A stretch of DNA of 64,000 nucleotides from Arminella tubonensis (GCF_003240585.1 NZ_PCDP01000048.1:1-64000); one strand, 5' to 3'; shown: positions 33,984 through 42,503, counted from the stretch's first letter. Made by a program: numbers and translations. The notes: generated from the letters alone by a model not told the origin.

Positions 33984-35594
33984 CTACATCCTGAACACGC
34001 CGAAGCGGGACCTCAGGGGAATGGGTGCGTTGAGGCTGACGGAAAAGGCGAGACCGAGTACGTCTCGCGTCTGTTGTGGGTCGATGATCCCGTCATCCCA
34101 TAGCCGTGCGGTGGCATAGTATGGATTGCCCTCCGCTTCGTAGCTGGCACGAATGGGAGCCTTGAAGACCTCCTCCTGTTCGACCGGCCAGCCCTCGCCC
34201 TTCGCCTCCAGCGCATCACGGCGAATGGTCGCAAGGACCGATGCAGCCTGTTCTCCGCCCATGACGCCGATGCGGCTATTCGGCCACGAAAACAGGAACC
34301 GCGGTCGATAGGCGCGTCCGCACATGCCATAGTTTCCGGCCCCGAAGCTTCCTCCGATGATAATGGTCAATTTCGGCACGGTGGCCGTGGCAACCGCTGT
34401 GACGAGCTTCGCCCCGTCCTTGGCGATCCCGCCTGCTTCATACTTGCCTCCCACCATGAAGCCGGAAATGTTCTGAAGGAACAGCAAGGGTATTCGCCTC
34501 TGGCAGGCAAGCTCGATGAAATGCGCGCCCTTCAGCGCACTCTCCGAAAAAAGCACGCCGTTGTTGGCAATAACGGCGACAGGAGAACCCCATATACGCG
34601 CAAAACCGCAAACGAGCGTCGTCCCGTACAAGCGCTTGAATTCATGCAGTTCGGAGCCATCAACAATGCGCCCGATAACCTCCCGCACATCATAGGACGA
34701 GCGAACATCTGACGGAATGATGCCATAGAGATCGGCTGGATCCAGCAAAGGTGGCCGAGGTTCTGCGATATCGATGTCGACAGTCTTCACGCTGTTGAGC
34801 GTCTTGGCGATGTCACGAACAATCAAAAGTGCATGTTCGTCGTTCTCAGCAACGTGGTCCACCACGCCTGACCGGCGCGCATGGGTTTCAGCGCCTCCAA
34901 GCTCCTCGGCCGTAATGACCTCGCCTGTCGCCGCCTTTACCAAAGGCGGACCGGCAAGAAAGATCGTGCCCTGATTGCGAACAATGACCGTTTCGTCAGA
35001 CATCGCAGGGACATAGGCACCCCCCGCCGTGCAGCTTCCCATGACGCAGGCGATCTGCGGGATGCCCTCTGACGACATTTGTGCCTGGTTGAAGAAAATC
35101 GCGCCGAAATGGTCACGGTCGGGAAAGACCTCAGCCTGGTGCGGCAGGTTGGCGCCGCCGCTGTCGACCAGATAAATGCAGGGCAGACGGTTCTGAAGTG
35201 CAATCTCCTGCGCGCGCAGATGCTTCTTTACCGTCATCGGAAAATATGCGCCTCCTTTGACGGTCGCATCGTTGGCGACGATCATAACTTCGCGCCCGCC
35301 GACCCGCCCGACGCCAGCGATAAGGCCGGCGCCGGGCGCCTCGTCATTATACATGCCATTTGCAGCCAGCGGCCCGATCTCAAGAAAGGGGCTGCCGGCG
35401 TCAAGGAGCGTCTGTATTCGCTCCCGAGGCAGGAGTTTGCCTTTGGATGCATGGCGCGCTCGTGCCGTTGCTGGCCCTCCTTCACGCGCCGCAGCAATCT
35501 TTTGCCGCAGCTCGTCCATGAGTTCGGTGTTACGAGCAAAATTCGCCTTGAAGACCTCGCTGTCGCGATCGATAGCCGTGGTTATGATCGTCAT
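33984..35594 (-). CDS. mccB: Methylcrotonyl-CoA carboxylase beta subunit (carboxyltransferase)
   Basis: A 536-residue carboxyltransferase, the usual length of MccB. VDSGGANLPHQAEVFPDRDHFGAIF and FLQNISGFMVGGKYEAGGIA are diagnostic of the methylcrotonyl branch, and GGSFGAGNYGMCGRAYRPRFLF contributes to the CoA and oxyanion sites. The ATG at 35594 overlaps the ivd stop by 4 bp, so translation is coupled; the longer frame to 35696 runs into ivd and is not used. It acts in leucine and isovalerate breakdown. Confidence 0.9.
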   Translation of the reverse strand: MTIITTAIDRDSEVFKANFARNTELMDELRQKIAAAREGGPATARARHASKGKLLPRERIQTLLDAGSPFLEIGPLAANGMYNDEAPGAGLIAGVGRVGGREVMIVANDATVKGGAYFPMTVKKHLRAQEIALQNRLPCIYLVDSGGANLPHQAEVFPDRDHFGAIFFNQAQMSSEGIPQIACVMGSCTAGGAYVPAMSDETVIVRNQGTIFLAGPPLVKAATGEVITAEELGGAETHARRSGVVDHVAENDEHALLIVRDIAKTLNSVKTVDIDIAEPRPPLLDPADLYGIIPSDVRSSYDVREVIGRIVDGSELHEFKRLYGTTLVCGFARIWGSPVAVIANNGVLFSESALKGAHFIELACQRRIPLLFLQNISGFMVGGKYEAGGIAKDGAKLVTAVATATVPKLTIIIGGSFGAGNYGMCGRAYRPRFLFSWPNSRIGVMGGEQAASVLATIRRDALEAKGEGWPVEQEEVFKAPIRASYEAEGNPYYATARLWDDGIIDPQQTRDVLGLAFSVSLNAPIPLRSRFGVFRM

Positions 35595-36736
35595 GGCACG
35601 ATGATCTCCCGGCCGATGAGGTAGCGGCGGATTTCGTTGGTTCCAGCACCGATATCGTAAAGCTTGGCATCGCGGAGGAACCGTTCGACCGGCCATTCCT
35701 TTGTATAGCCCGCGCCGCCAAGCGCCTGGATCGCTTCCAGGGAAACCTTCACTGCGTTTTCACTAGCCAAAAGTATCGCGGCCGCCGCATCCACTCTCGT
35801 GGCACGACCTTCATCACAGGCTCGAGCAACTGCATAGACGTAGGCGCGGGATGAATTCAAAGCCACATACATATCTGCGACCTTGGCCTGCATTAGCTGA
35901 AAGTCACCGATGGGTTTGCCGAACTGCTTGCGCTCGCGAACGTAAGGCAGCACGACATCCAGGCACGCCTGCATGATACCGAGCGGCCCGCCTGCCAGAA
36001 CGGCTCGCTCATAGTCGAGGCCAGACATCAGAACCTTGACCCCCTCGCCCTCTTTTCCCATCAGCGCAGTGGCAGGGATTTCGCAATCCTGAAAAACAAG
36101 CTCGGCAGTGTCGCTCCCGCGCATCCCCATTTTCTCCAGCTTGGTGGAGACGCTAAAGCCGGGAGTATCCTTCTCTATGATGAATGCCGAGATTCCTTTC
36201 GGGCCTAACGATTGGTCCGTCTTGGCGTAAACCACGAGAACATCGGCCTGGGGGGCATTCGTTATCCAGAATTTGGTGCCGTTCAGCACATATCGGTCGC
36301 CGCGTTTGTCGGCGCGCAGGCGCATCGAGACGACGTCGGAACCTGCGCTGGCCTCCGACATGGCAAGCGAACCGACATGATTTCCCGAAACCAGCTCCGG
36401 CAGATATCGATGTTTCTGTTCGGTCGATGCCCAGCGCCTGATCTGGTTGACGCATAAATTGGAATGAGCGCCATAGCTCAACCCAATGGATGCAGAAGCG
36501 CGCGAGACTTCTTCCATCGCGATGACATGTTCGAGATATCCGAGGCCCGCCCCGCCAAATTCTTCCTCGACCGTGATGCCGTGCAGGCCGAGCGCTCCCA
36601 TCTGGGGCCATATCGACCGTGGAAAGCTGTTGGTGCTATCTATTTCTGCCGCCAAGGGAGCGATAACATCGGCGGCAAATTTCGCCGTTGTTTCGCGGAT
36701 GGCATCGGCGGTCTCTCCGAGCGAAAAAACCAACAT
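35591..36736 (-). CDS. ivd: Isovaleryl-CoA dehydrogenase
   Basis: A 381-residue flavoprotein that converts isovaleryl-CoA to 3-methylcrotonyl-CoA and passes electrons to ETF. AMSEASAGSDVVSMRL and FWITNAP are acyl-CoA dehydrogenase signatures. The catalytic Glu lies in GLDYERAVLAGGP, the position peculiar to isovaleryl-CoA dehydrogenases, whereas most relatives have it near the C-terminus. QALGGAGYTKEWPVERFLRDAK and IGAGTNEIRRYLIGR close the protein. It is the first gene of the operon ivd-mccB-mccA-maoC-citE. No regulator gene is adjacent. Confidence 0.9.
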   Translation of the reverse strand: MLVFSLGETADAIRETTAKFAADVIAPLAAEIDSTNSFPRSIWPQMGALGLHGITVEEEFGGAGLGYLEHVIAMEEVSRASASIGLSYGAHSNLCVNQIRRWASTEQKHRYLPELVSGNHVGSLAMSEASAGSDVVSMRLRADKRGDRYVLNGTKFWITNAPQADVLVVYAKTDQSLGPKGISAFIIEKDTPGFSVSTKLEKMGMRGSDTAELVFQDCEIPATALMGKEGEGVKVLMSGLDYERAVLAGGPLGIMQACLDVVLPYVRERKQFGKPIGDFQLMQAKVADMYVALNSSRAYVYAVARACDEGRATRVDAAAAILLASENAVKVSLEAIQALGGAGYTKEWPVERFLRDAKLYDIGAGTNEIRRYLIGREIIVP

Positions 36737-36827
36737 CAGGTTCCTCCCAACCTAAAACTCGCCGGCTTCAGCCAATGACCGAATTCGGCTTGTAGCCCGG
36801 AGCCTATCCCGGTTCGGTTGTGATTGC

Positions 36828-36852
36828 CTGCAAATTATTTTGCTATTTGCAG
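36828..36852. other. Hairpin between the DoxX gene and ivd
   Basis: CTGCAAAT (36828-36835) is a perfect inverted repeat of ATTTGCAG (36845-36852) with an AT-rich 9-base loop. It lies just after the DoxX stop on the minus strand and about 90 bp ahead of ivd. No clear T run, so it could be a terminator for DoxX or an operator for ivd. Confidence 0.35.
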
Positions 36853-36859
36853 ACTGCGC

Positions 36860-37279
36860 CTATGGTCGGCGACGTCGCATCAGCCTGTCGAATGAAAGCG
36901 AGCCCGCACCAACTACCGCCAGAACAAACATGCCGCCGGCAATGGCAAAGTCCTTTTCGAAATGAAGCAACTCGTTCTGACTTGCGAAATTGGTATGAAA
37001 CAGGAGTGCCGTCGAAAGGCAAAACAGGCCCAGCAGCAACGCGCCTATGCGGGTGAGAATTCCGAAAGCAACGGATGCACCGGCGGCCAGCTGGAGCGCG
37101 ATTGTTCCCAGCAGCAAGGGAACGCCGATACCGAGTTTTGCCATCGCTTCGACCGCCCCATCGAAATTCAGCGAGAGCGTGATGCCTTCGTGGAGGAAGA
37201 TCAGCGATAGCAACAGCCGGCCAATGAGCAGGGCAACGTCGGTTGCATGTACATCTGCGAACGGCTTTCCGTTTTTCAT
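36860..37279 (-). CDS. DoxX-family membrane protein
   Basis: A 139-residue protein with four membrane helices: LIGRLLLSLIFLHEGITL, GIGVPLLLGTIALQLAAGAS, GALLLGLFCLSTALLFHT and FAIAGGMFVLAVVGAGSL. DoxX proteins are linked to redox and membrane stress, but their chemistry is not settled. The ATG at 37279 follows GGGGAGC; the longer frame to 37390 starts inside the upstream spacer. It is the third gene of the MBL-TPR-DoxX operon controlled from the ECF-type promoter at 38880-38909. Confidence 0.83.
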   Translation of the reverse strand: MKNGKPFADVHATDVALLIGRLLLSLIFLHEGITLSLNFDGAVEAMAKLGIGVPLLLGTIALQLAAGASVAFGILTRIGALLLGLFCLSTALLFHTNFASQNELLHFEKDFAIAGGMFVLAVVGAGSLSFDRLMRRRRP

Positions 37280-37343
37280 GACTAGCTCCCCATTTTCGGT
37301 GAAAGGAAGCGGGCGGCACGCCGCCCGCTTCGCTTCCCTCCGT

Positions 37344-37811
37344 TTAGTTGACAGCGGCCTTTGCGGCGATCGCCCTTTGCAGGTCCTCAAGCTCTTCGCA
37401 ACCGCTTGGGCAAAGCTGCGTCAGAGAGCTCAATTGCTCCTTGGCCTTGTCCATGTTGCCCGTCTCCACATAGAGCTCGCCGAGATATTCGCGCGCCGCC
37501 TTGTGGTCCGGCTGAAGTTCGAGCGCCTTCGTGTAATAGGTCAAGGACGTTTTAAAGTCGCCGGTCTTTCTAAGCGTGTAGCCCATCAGGTTATAAACGT
37601 CGGCCTGCTGGTTATCTTCAGCAAGGCCGCGAAGTTCTTCGAGGGCGCCCGCATAGTTCTTCGCTTCGATCTTGGCACGGACCGACGTCAGGTCTGGCGC
37701 ATCGGTCGATTCCATATTGTCGACGGCCAATGCCGGCAGCGAGGTGACTGCAAACGTACCTGCCGTCACGGCGCAGAAGCCGACAAATCCGACAATCGCA
37801 TATTTTATCAT
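37344..37811 (-). CDS. Exported tetratricopeptide-repeat protein
   Basis: A 155-residue protein with an N-terminal signal or anchor segment (IVGFVGFCAVTAGTFAVTSL) and about three TPR motifs: AKNYAGALEELRGLA, ADVYNLMGYTLRKTGDFKTS with YYTKALELQPDHKAAREYLG, and YVETGNMDKAKEQL. Two cysteines near the end (CPSGC) could form a disulfide. It probably mediates protein contacts in the periplasm. The ATG at 37811 follows AAAGGAGAA; the longer frame to 38186 lies inside the MBL gene. It is the middle gene of the presumed ECF-controlled operon. Confidence 0.83.
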   Translation of the reverse strand: MIKYAIVGFVGFCAVTAGTFAVTSLPALAVDNMESTDAPDLTSVRAKIEAKNYAGALEELRGLAEDNQQADVYNLMGYTLRKTGDFKTSLTYYTKALELQPDHKAAREYLGELYVETGNMDKAKEQLSSLTQLCPSGCEELEDLQRAIAAKAAVN

Positions 37812-37831
37812 GATAATTCTCCTTTGGCTTT

Positions 37832-38806
37832 CTAAGCTTGGATGGTGGGGGTGAAGCCGTATGCCTTGCCGTCCTTGACGAAAGTGCCAGAGCCCGGGAA
37901 TGGAAAATGGGAACCGCAGATTCTGATGTTGTCGGCAATGACGCGATCGATCAGTCTGCGGCGCGTTGCAACGGCCATGGGACCGTCTTGGTCGTAGCTG
38001 CCTTCCCATTCGGGATGAGGTGCCAGCAGGGCCGGCACGTACATGATGTCGGCCGAGACAAGCAGCTGTTCCTTGCCCGAGGTGACGAGGTATCCGGACT
38101 GGCCCGGCGTATGGCCGGGTGCCGAGATGAGCTCCATGCCCGGTGCAACCTCGGCCCCGTCGTCGACAAGCTTCCAGTTTTTCCATTTCGGAAAGACTTC
38201 GGCGATGCGCTTGCCTGCGGGCTTTCGGCCCTCGGCGAGCTTTTCAAGGCGCCCGGGATCCGTCCACCAGTTATATTCGTTGGCATTGACAATGAGCTCC
38301 GCATTGGGAAACACCGGTGCGTTCGTTCCCTTTTCCATCAGTCCCCACACATGGTCCGGGTGAAAATGCGAGATCATGATCGTGTCGATATTCCTGTAAT
38401 CGATGCCCGCCGCCGCCATATTGGCGGGAAGATGGGTGGCATTGGTCTGCCACTGACCAACGCCCGATCCGGCATCCATCATGATCAGGCGCCCACCGAT
38501 CTTGAGCACCACCACCGTCAACGGGATCGGCATGAATTCCGTCGTCAGCCCGGCCTTTGCTAGCGCCTCTTTCGTGTCGTCAATGGAGGCATTCTTGATG
38601 AAGGCGGGGTCATGCGGTTTCCGCCATATGCCGTCATAGACGGCGGTGATCTCGACATCGCCGACCTTGTATTTGTAAAAGCCGACAGACGGTTCCACCG
38701 GCGTTTCGGCAAGCGCGGGCAATACGAATTCCAACTTCGAGGAAAGCCCGAAGGCAGCCGCGGCAGCCGCGGTCCCGAGGACCCCTCGGCGCGTCATATT
38801 GAACAT
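37832..38806 (-). CDS. Tat-exported MBL-fold metallo-hydrolase
   Basis: A 324-residue metallo-beta-lactamase-fold enzyme. The N-terminus MTRRGVLGTAAAAAAFG is a twin-arginine signal. Metal ligands are H147, H149, D151 and H152 in SHFHPDH, then the His of APGHTPGQSGY and the Asp of SADIMY, with a late His in GSHFPFPG. The enzyme therefore folds in the cytoplasm and acts in the periplasm. Its substrate is unknown. It is the first gene after the promoter motif GGGAATAA-N15-GATCTAG (38880-38909, minus strand), shared with the sigma factor gene, so it is a probable target of that sigma. Confidence 0.85.
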   Translation of the reverse strand: MFNMTRRGVLGTAAAAAAFGLSSKLEFVLPALAETPVEPSVGFYKYKVGDVEITAVYDGIWRKPHDPAFIKNASIDDTKEALAKAGLTTEFMPIPLTVVVLKIGGRLIMMDAGSGVGQWQTNATHLPANMAAAGIDYRNIDTIMISHFHPDHVWGLMEKGTNAPVFPNAELIVNANEYNWWTDPGRLEKLAEGRKPAGKRIAEVFPKWKNWKLVDDGAEVAPGMELISAPGHTPGQSGYLVTSGKEQLLVSADIMYVPALLAPHPEWEGSYDQDGPMAVATRRRLIDRVIADNIRICGSHFPFPGSGTFVKDGKAYGFTPTIQA

Positions 38807-38879
38807 GATGATATCTCCTCTAGCATCTTGCTATTTGCAGTGCGGAGACGAGGATCCGTTCAATGCCTCCGCTGATGAA

Positions 38880-38909
38880 CTAGATCAACGGTCCGGAAAG
38901 CTTATTCCC
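38880..38909 (-). promoter_or_regulatory. ECF-type promoter of the MBL-TPR-DoxX operon
   Basis: On the minus strand GGGAATAA (38909-38902) is followed after 15 bp by GATCTAG (38886-38880). The same element with the same 15-bp spacing lies upstream of the divergent sigma-factor gene. It sits about 75 bp before the MBL start. Confidence 0.6.
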
Positions 38910-39006
38910 GGGCAGCCGAAAAATTGTTTTAAGCTATTGATTTCTCTGGCGTGAATTTTTCCCGCGGCCGGTCAGCGGCAAATTTTTGAAGAATTTTGCG
39001 TTGCGA

Positions 39007-39036
39007 GGGAATAAAACGGCTCCGAGAGCGATCTGG
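39007..39036 (+). promoter_or_regulatory. ECF-type promoter of the sigma/anti-sigma operon
   Basis: GGGAATAA (39007-39014), 15 bp, GATCTGG (39030-39036). It is the counterpart of the element at 38880-38909 and suggests that the sigma factor drives its own operon. Confidence 0.6.
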
Positions 39037-39108
39037 ACAAAGGGAAGACGAAATCGTCCCGATCGCGATCAGGCTCGCGGTTCGGTTAGGCCTAGCGTCG
39101 GGGAAACC

Positions 39109-39867
39109 ATGACAAGCGTAGAAACGGCATTCACATTCCAATTCAACGGCCGGCTTTTCCCGCTGTGCGACCAGCCATCGACGCGCTCGTCAGGCATTCG
39201 TTTTCAATTGCATACCTTCGTTGCGGCGGTCAGGGGGCTCGCCGCGACGGTGGTGGAGGTCAGAGCCGCGTCAGAACCAAGACAGGCCGCAGCTCTGACC
39301 TCCGCTCAAGGTGCTTCGACACATCGCTTTCAGCAGACGATCATGCCGCACCTGGATTCAGCTTATAATTTTGCGCGCTTCCTCAGCCGGGACGCCGACG
39401 CGGCGCAAGATATCGTTCAGGATGCGTTCCTGCGGGCCTTCAGGAGCTATGAGGGCTATCGCGGCGGCGATCCCCGCGCCTGGTTATTCACCATTGTCAG
39501 GAACTGTTATCATGCCTGGCTGCAGCAACGTCGTCGCAAGGCGCGCCTGGAAGTTCCCCTGAGCGACGGTGCCGACGATGGGGATGCTGGCACGCCCATA
39601 GGGCATGAGATTGCGTCTGACGAAGACTCCGCGGAGACGACAATGATCCGCGACACAGAGGCCCAACGGGTTCGGGCGGTCATCAACACGCTGCCGGAGG
39701 CGATGCGCGAAGTGTTGATCCTGCGCGAGCTCGAAGATCTCTCCTACCGGCAGATTGCCGAAGTCATAGACGCGCCGATCGGCACCGTCATGTCGAGGCT
39801 TGCCCGGGCGCGACGCGACTTTGGCCAAGCCTGGCTTGCCGCAGAGACGTGCGGGGCAACGGTATGA
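39109..39867 (+). CDS. ECF sigma factor
   Basis: A 252-residue sigma-70-family protein. Region 2 is at about 80-145 (DSAYNFARFLSRDADAAQDI, then GDPRAWLFTIVRN). Region 4 is at about 190-240 (LPEAMREVLILRELEDLSY, then the helix-turn-helix PIGTVMSRLARAR). About 75 residues precede region 2, longer than usual, so the true start could be further downstream; ATG 39109 follows GGGGA at a fair distance. Its stop overlaps the anti-sigma start by 4 bp. The promoter motif at 39007 fits autoregulation. Confidence 0.87.
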   Translation: MTSVETAFTFQFNGRLFPLCDQPSTRSSGIRFQLHTFVAAVRGLAATVVEVRAASEPRQAAALTSAQGASTHRFQQTIMPHLDSAYNFARFLSRDADAAQDIVQDAFLRAFRSYEGYRGGDPRAWLFTIVRNCYHAWLQQRRRKARLEVPLSDGADDGDAGTPIGHEIASDEDSAETTMIRDTEAQRVRAVINTLPEAMREVLILRELEDLSYRQIAEVIDAPIGTVMSRLARARRDFGQAWLAAETCGATV

Positions 39868-40664
39868 GCGATCCGGAAAAGGAAGGCTGCGCCGAGTGGA
39901 CCGTGATGCTGCACGGCTTTGTCGACGGCGAACTCGATTCCGTGCACGCGGCAGAATTCGAGAGCCATCTGGCCACATGCCCTGACTGCACGGACGAGAT
40001 GGAAAGGCTTTATGCGGTGAGGAGAAGGATCGGCCAAGACGGTGTGAAATGGCAAGCACCGGAGGACGTCCGTTCTCGGATAATGGAGACGCTCTCGCTT
40101 GCGGACAGACCCGCGTCGCCGATCCCGCGAGATGTGCCGGCAGAAACCGGCTGGCAGCGCCTTGTTCGTTTCGTCAGGCAATGGAGCTATGTTCCGTCGC
40201 TGGCGGCGTTGGCGGCAAGCCTTCTGCTGTTCGTGAACGTGAGCCGCCAGGACCTGCCTGTTCAGGACGAGATTGTCGCCAGCCATGTGCGGTCCATGCT
40301 CGCCAGCCACCTCGTCGACGTCGAGACATCCGACCAGCACACGGTCAAACCGTGGTTCAACGGGAAGATCGATTTCTCGCCTCCCGTCGTCGATCTTGCC
40401 GCACAGGGCTTTCCGCTGGTCGGCGGCCGGGTCGACTATATCGACGGCCGAGTTGTAGCCGCCCTCATCTATCGCCGCCACGGGCACGTTATCAATCTTT
40501 TCGTTTGGCCGGGGCCACCCGCGAGGCAGACAACTTCGACACACGAGGGCTACAATCTTGACGGATGGTCCGGCGGCGGGTTGTCGTTTTGGGCAATATC
40601 GGATGTGAGCGCTGCCGATCTCTCAGCTTTTCGGGATGATTTTTTCAAGCAGGCGGGGCTTTAG
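39864..40664 (+). CDS. Anti-sigma factor with zinc-binding motif and one membrane helix
   Basis: A 266-residue protein. The N-terminal zinc anti-sigma motif is His35-x3-Cys39-x2-Cys42 (HLATCPDC), preceded by the usual LHGFVDGELD. One membrane helix (about 110-128, PSLAALAASLLLFVNV) leads to a periplasmic domain of about 135 residues (GFPLVGGRVDYIDGRVVAAL), as in ChrR/FecR-like transmembrane anti-sigma factors. It should hold the sigma factor encoded at 39109 until a signal, probably oxidative or envelope stress, is sensed. ATGA overlap couples the two genes. Confidence 0.87.
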   Translation: MSDPEKEGCAEWTVMLHGFVDGELDSVHAAEFESHLATCPDCTDEMERLYAVRRRIGQDGVKWQAPEDVRSRIMETLSLADRPASPIPRDVPAETGWQRLVRFVRQWSYVPSLAALAASLLLFVNVSRQDLPVQDEIVASHVRSMLASHLVDVETSDQHTVKPWFNGKIDFSPPVVDLAAQGFPLVGGRVDYIDGRVVAALIYRRHGHVINLFVWPGPPARQTTSTHEGYNLDGWSGGGLSFWAISDVSAADLSAFRDDFFKQAGL

Positions 40665-40809
40665 ACCGTTATCTGCGAAGCCCGTCCGGCAATGCCGAAA
40701 CGCGGCCTTCTGTCCGAACGCGCTGCTTCATGTTGCTGTCAGCTTTTGACGACATGGTGGGTGGCGGGCCCCGACGAGATCGTCGCTCGGTCGGCCGCGA
40801 GACAGGAAC

Positions 40810-41319
40810 ATGCAGCCCATGCCGCAATCCGCCACAACCGGCTATAGTCTTCTTCAACGTTTTCTTCATTGGGCCGTCGCCCTTCTCGTCTTCTTCAACC
40901 TGCTGTTTCCCGATGGGATGAACGCTTGGCGGCACATCGTCCGCCGAGGCGATACTCCTTCCGCAGCAGATATTTCTGCGGCGAATATTCACGCCTATCT
41001 CGGCATCGCAATTTTGATCCTCGCGGTGCTACGCCTCTTCCTGCGTTCCTTTCACGGTGTGCCGGCCCATTCCGCTGAAGAGCCCAAAGTTTTTCAGGTT
41101 GCAGCCAGGATTGCACATGGCGCGTTGTATTTGCTGATTTTTGCAATGCCGCTGTCGGGAATGGCAGCTTATTATTTTGGCGTAGACCTTGCTGGTTCGA
41201 TCCATGCAGGCATCCTCAAGGCCATTCTCTGGACCCTGATCGGCGCCCACATTGCCGGTGCTCTCGTTCATCAGTTCTACTGGCAAACAAATGCCCTTCG
41301 TCGGATGACGATCGGATAA
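40810..41319 (+). CDS. Cytochrome b561
   Basis: A 169-residue inner-membrane di-haem cytochrome with four helices. Likely haem ligands are His20 (RFLHWAVALLV), His61 (NIHAYLGIAIL), and His147 and His154 (GAHIAGALVHQFYW). It should move electrons across the membrane, for example from ubiquinol, possibly in redox-stress defence. It lies 145 bp after the anti-sigma gene without a copy of the ECF motif in between, so it may be read from the sigma operon or from its own promoter. ATG 40819 is an alternative start. Confidence 0.83.
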   Translation: MQPMPQSATTGYSLLQRFLHWAVALLVFFNLLFPDGMNAWRHIVRRGDTPSAADISAANIHAYLGIAILILAVLRLFLRSFHGVPAHSAEEPKVFQVAARIAHGALYLLIFAMPLSGMAAYYFGVDLAGSIHAGILKAILWTLIGAHIAGALVHQFYWQTNALRRMTIG

Positions 41320-41368
41320 GGCGTACCGCATATCTGGGTACGACCCGCCCACAGCAGGTCACCCATGC

Positions 41369-41398
41369 AAAAACGCCCGTTTGGATGAACGGGCGTTT
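41369..41398 (-). terminator. Bidirectional-looking terminator between cytochrome b561 and DUF1127 genes
   Basis: AAACGCCCGTT (41371-41381) is a perfect inverted repeat of AACGGGCGTTT (41388-41398), loop TGGATG. On the minus strand the stem runs into five T, on the plus strand into three, so it can end both convergent transcripts, best the DUF1127 one. Confidence 0.75.
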
Positions 41399-41438
41399 GA
41401 CGTGAGTTGCTCGCCGAAGAAGCGCGGCAACAAAATTA

Positions 41439-41585
41439 TCAGCGGGTAATGGCGTCGCGGGCAATCCGGCCGATCTCCGCGCGGTCTATTCCGAGATCAG
41501 ACAGGCCACGCGCGGACATGCGGCCCAGTTCATTGACCGTCTGGCGATACTTCCGCCAGTTGTTGAAAGAGCGTGCTACGTTCAT
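41439..41585 (-). CDS. DUF1127 small protein
   Basis: A 48-residue peptide, MNVARSFNNWRKYRQ at the start, then ELGRMSARGLSDLGIDRAE and a final DAITR. This is the typical DUF1127 pattern of an Arg-rich N-terminus and the L-x-x-L-x-D-[IL]-G-[IL]-x-R core. AAAGGGGAGC precedes the ATG at 41585. In alphaproteobacteria such peptides are linked to phosphate and carbon metabolism and RNA-level regulation, but no biochemical activity is set. A terminator hairpin follows at 41369-41398, so it is a monocistronic unit. A 7-bp hairpin (41608-41630) lies in its leader. Confidence 0.87.
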   Translation of the reverse strand: MNVARSFNNWRKYRQTVNELGRMSARGLSDLGIDRAEIGRIARDAITR

Positions 41586-41905
41586 GATGCTCCCCTTTCT
41601 AGGTTCAGCAGCGGCAGCGAAAACCGCTGCCTTCCATTCGATGACCAGGATATAGGCGCTCCTTGGCCCGAATCACAGACAAGATCACTCACGGCACCCA
41701 TGCGTTTATGCATATCCAATGATAAACTTGGTTATTTTGTAGTCACGTTCTCTGGGTCGTTCCCTGGCCGAATCTAACCACCGCCGCGGGAAAGCCAGCA
41801 CCGAGCTTCTGCATCGGCAGCGTTGCCGGCATTGCGACCATATCCTACCATCTGGATTGCTCGACGCGTCAGCACAGCGCTTGAGAATGATACTTGCGAG
41901 GAATT
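41586..41905. other. Divergent intergenic region between DUF1127 and MEKHLA genes
   Basis: 320 bp without a gene. GCAGCGG (41608-41614) pairs with CCGCTGC (41624-41630) in the DUF1127 leader. An AT-rich stretch near 41700-41745 holds CCAATGATAAACTTGG, a small palindrome with CCAA/TTGG arms, the best operator candidate. The rest is GC-rich and featureless to my eye. Confidence 0.4.
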
Positions 41906-42376
41906 ATGAGCGGCAACATGGGCCACAACTCAGTGAGGCTGTCCGAGGATCCGGATTTCTTCAATCTGCTGACCGACAGCTACGCCCGCTCGGTTGGAAG
42001 GCTTCTTGTCGAAAGTGGTCGTGATGCCGGTTGGCTATATCATCACGCACCATTCGTCGTCGTGGCGCACAACACCGATACCGACCCCCGCTTCATCTAT
42101 GCCAACAAGGCGGCCCAACGCTGCTTCGAATATGACTGGGACGAATTCACAACCCTGCCGTCGCGTCTCTCGGCAGAACTCCCCAACAGGACGGAACGAC
42201 AGTTGCTTCTGGATAAAGTTACCCGTGACGGCTTCGCCTCGGGCTACCGAGGTGAGCGGATAGCCAAATCCGGCCGCCGCTTCTGGATGGAAGACGGCGT
42301 CGTGTGGGAGCTGATCGACCGAGACGGCAAGCGGCATGGCCAGGCCGCAACCTTTTCGCTATGGAGAGAAAGCTAG
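41906..42376 (+). CDS. MEKHLA-domain protein
   Basis: A 156-residue protein resembling the MEKHLA domain, a PAS-like module: FFNLLTDSYARSVGRLL, APFVVVAHNTDTDPRFIYANKAAQRCFEYDWDEF (the ANKAA-x-x-F-x-Y core is typical) and TRDGFASGYRGERIAKSGRRFWMED. It probably binds a small ligand or senses redox or light, but no ligand can be read. AGGA lies before the ATG at 41906; TTG 41894 is possible. It stands alone, with a LacI-regulated operon following. Confidence 0.78.
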   Translation: MSGNMGHNSVRLSEDPDFFNLLTDSYARSVGRLLVESGRDAGWLYHHAPFVVVAHNTDTDPRFIYANKAAQRCFEYDWDEFTTLPSRLSAELPNRTERQLLLDKVTRDGFASGYRGERIAKSGRRFWMEDGVVWELIDRDGKRHGQAATFSLWRES

Positions 42377-42503
42377 TCGACGGTTGCCGCAATCCCTGAC
42401 GTGGCGCGGCTTTCTTGCGACGCGAAGGTTCGCGCCTCGCGGTCCCGAACCTGTCTTATGCCGGAGACCCGCCTACGCGAAATCGCACCCCCAGCATAAT
42501 TTT

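Noticed and set aside
41407..41655. 82-codon plus-strand frame
   Set aside because: Antisense to the DUF1127 gene, which is better supported.
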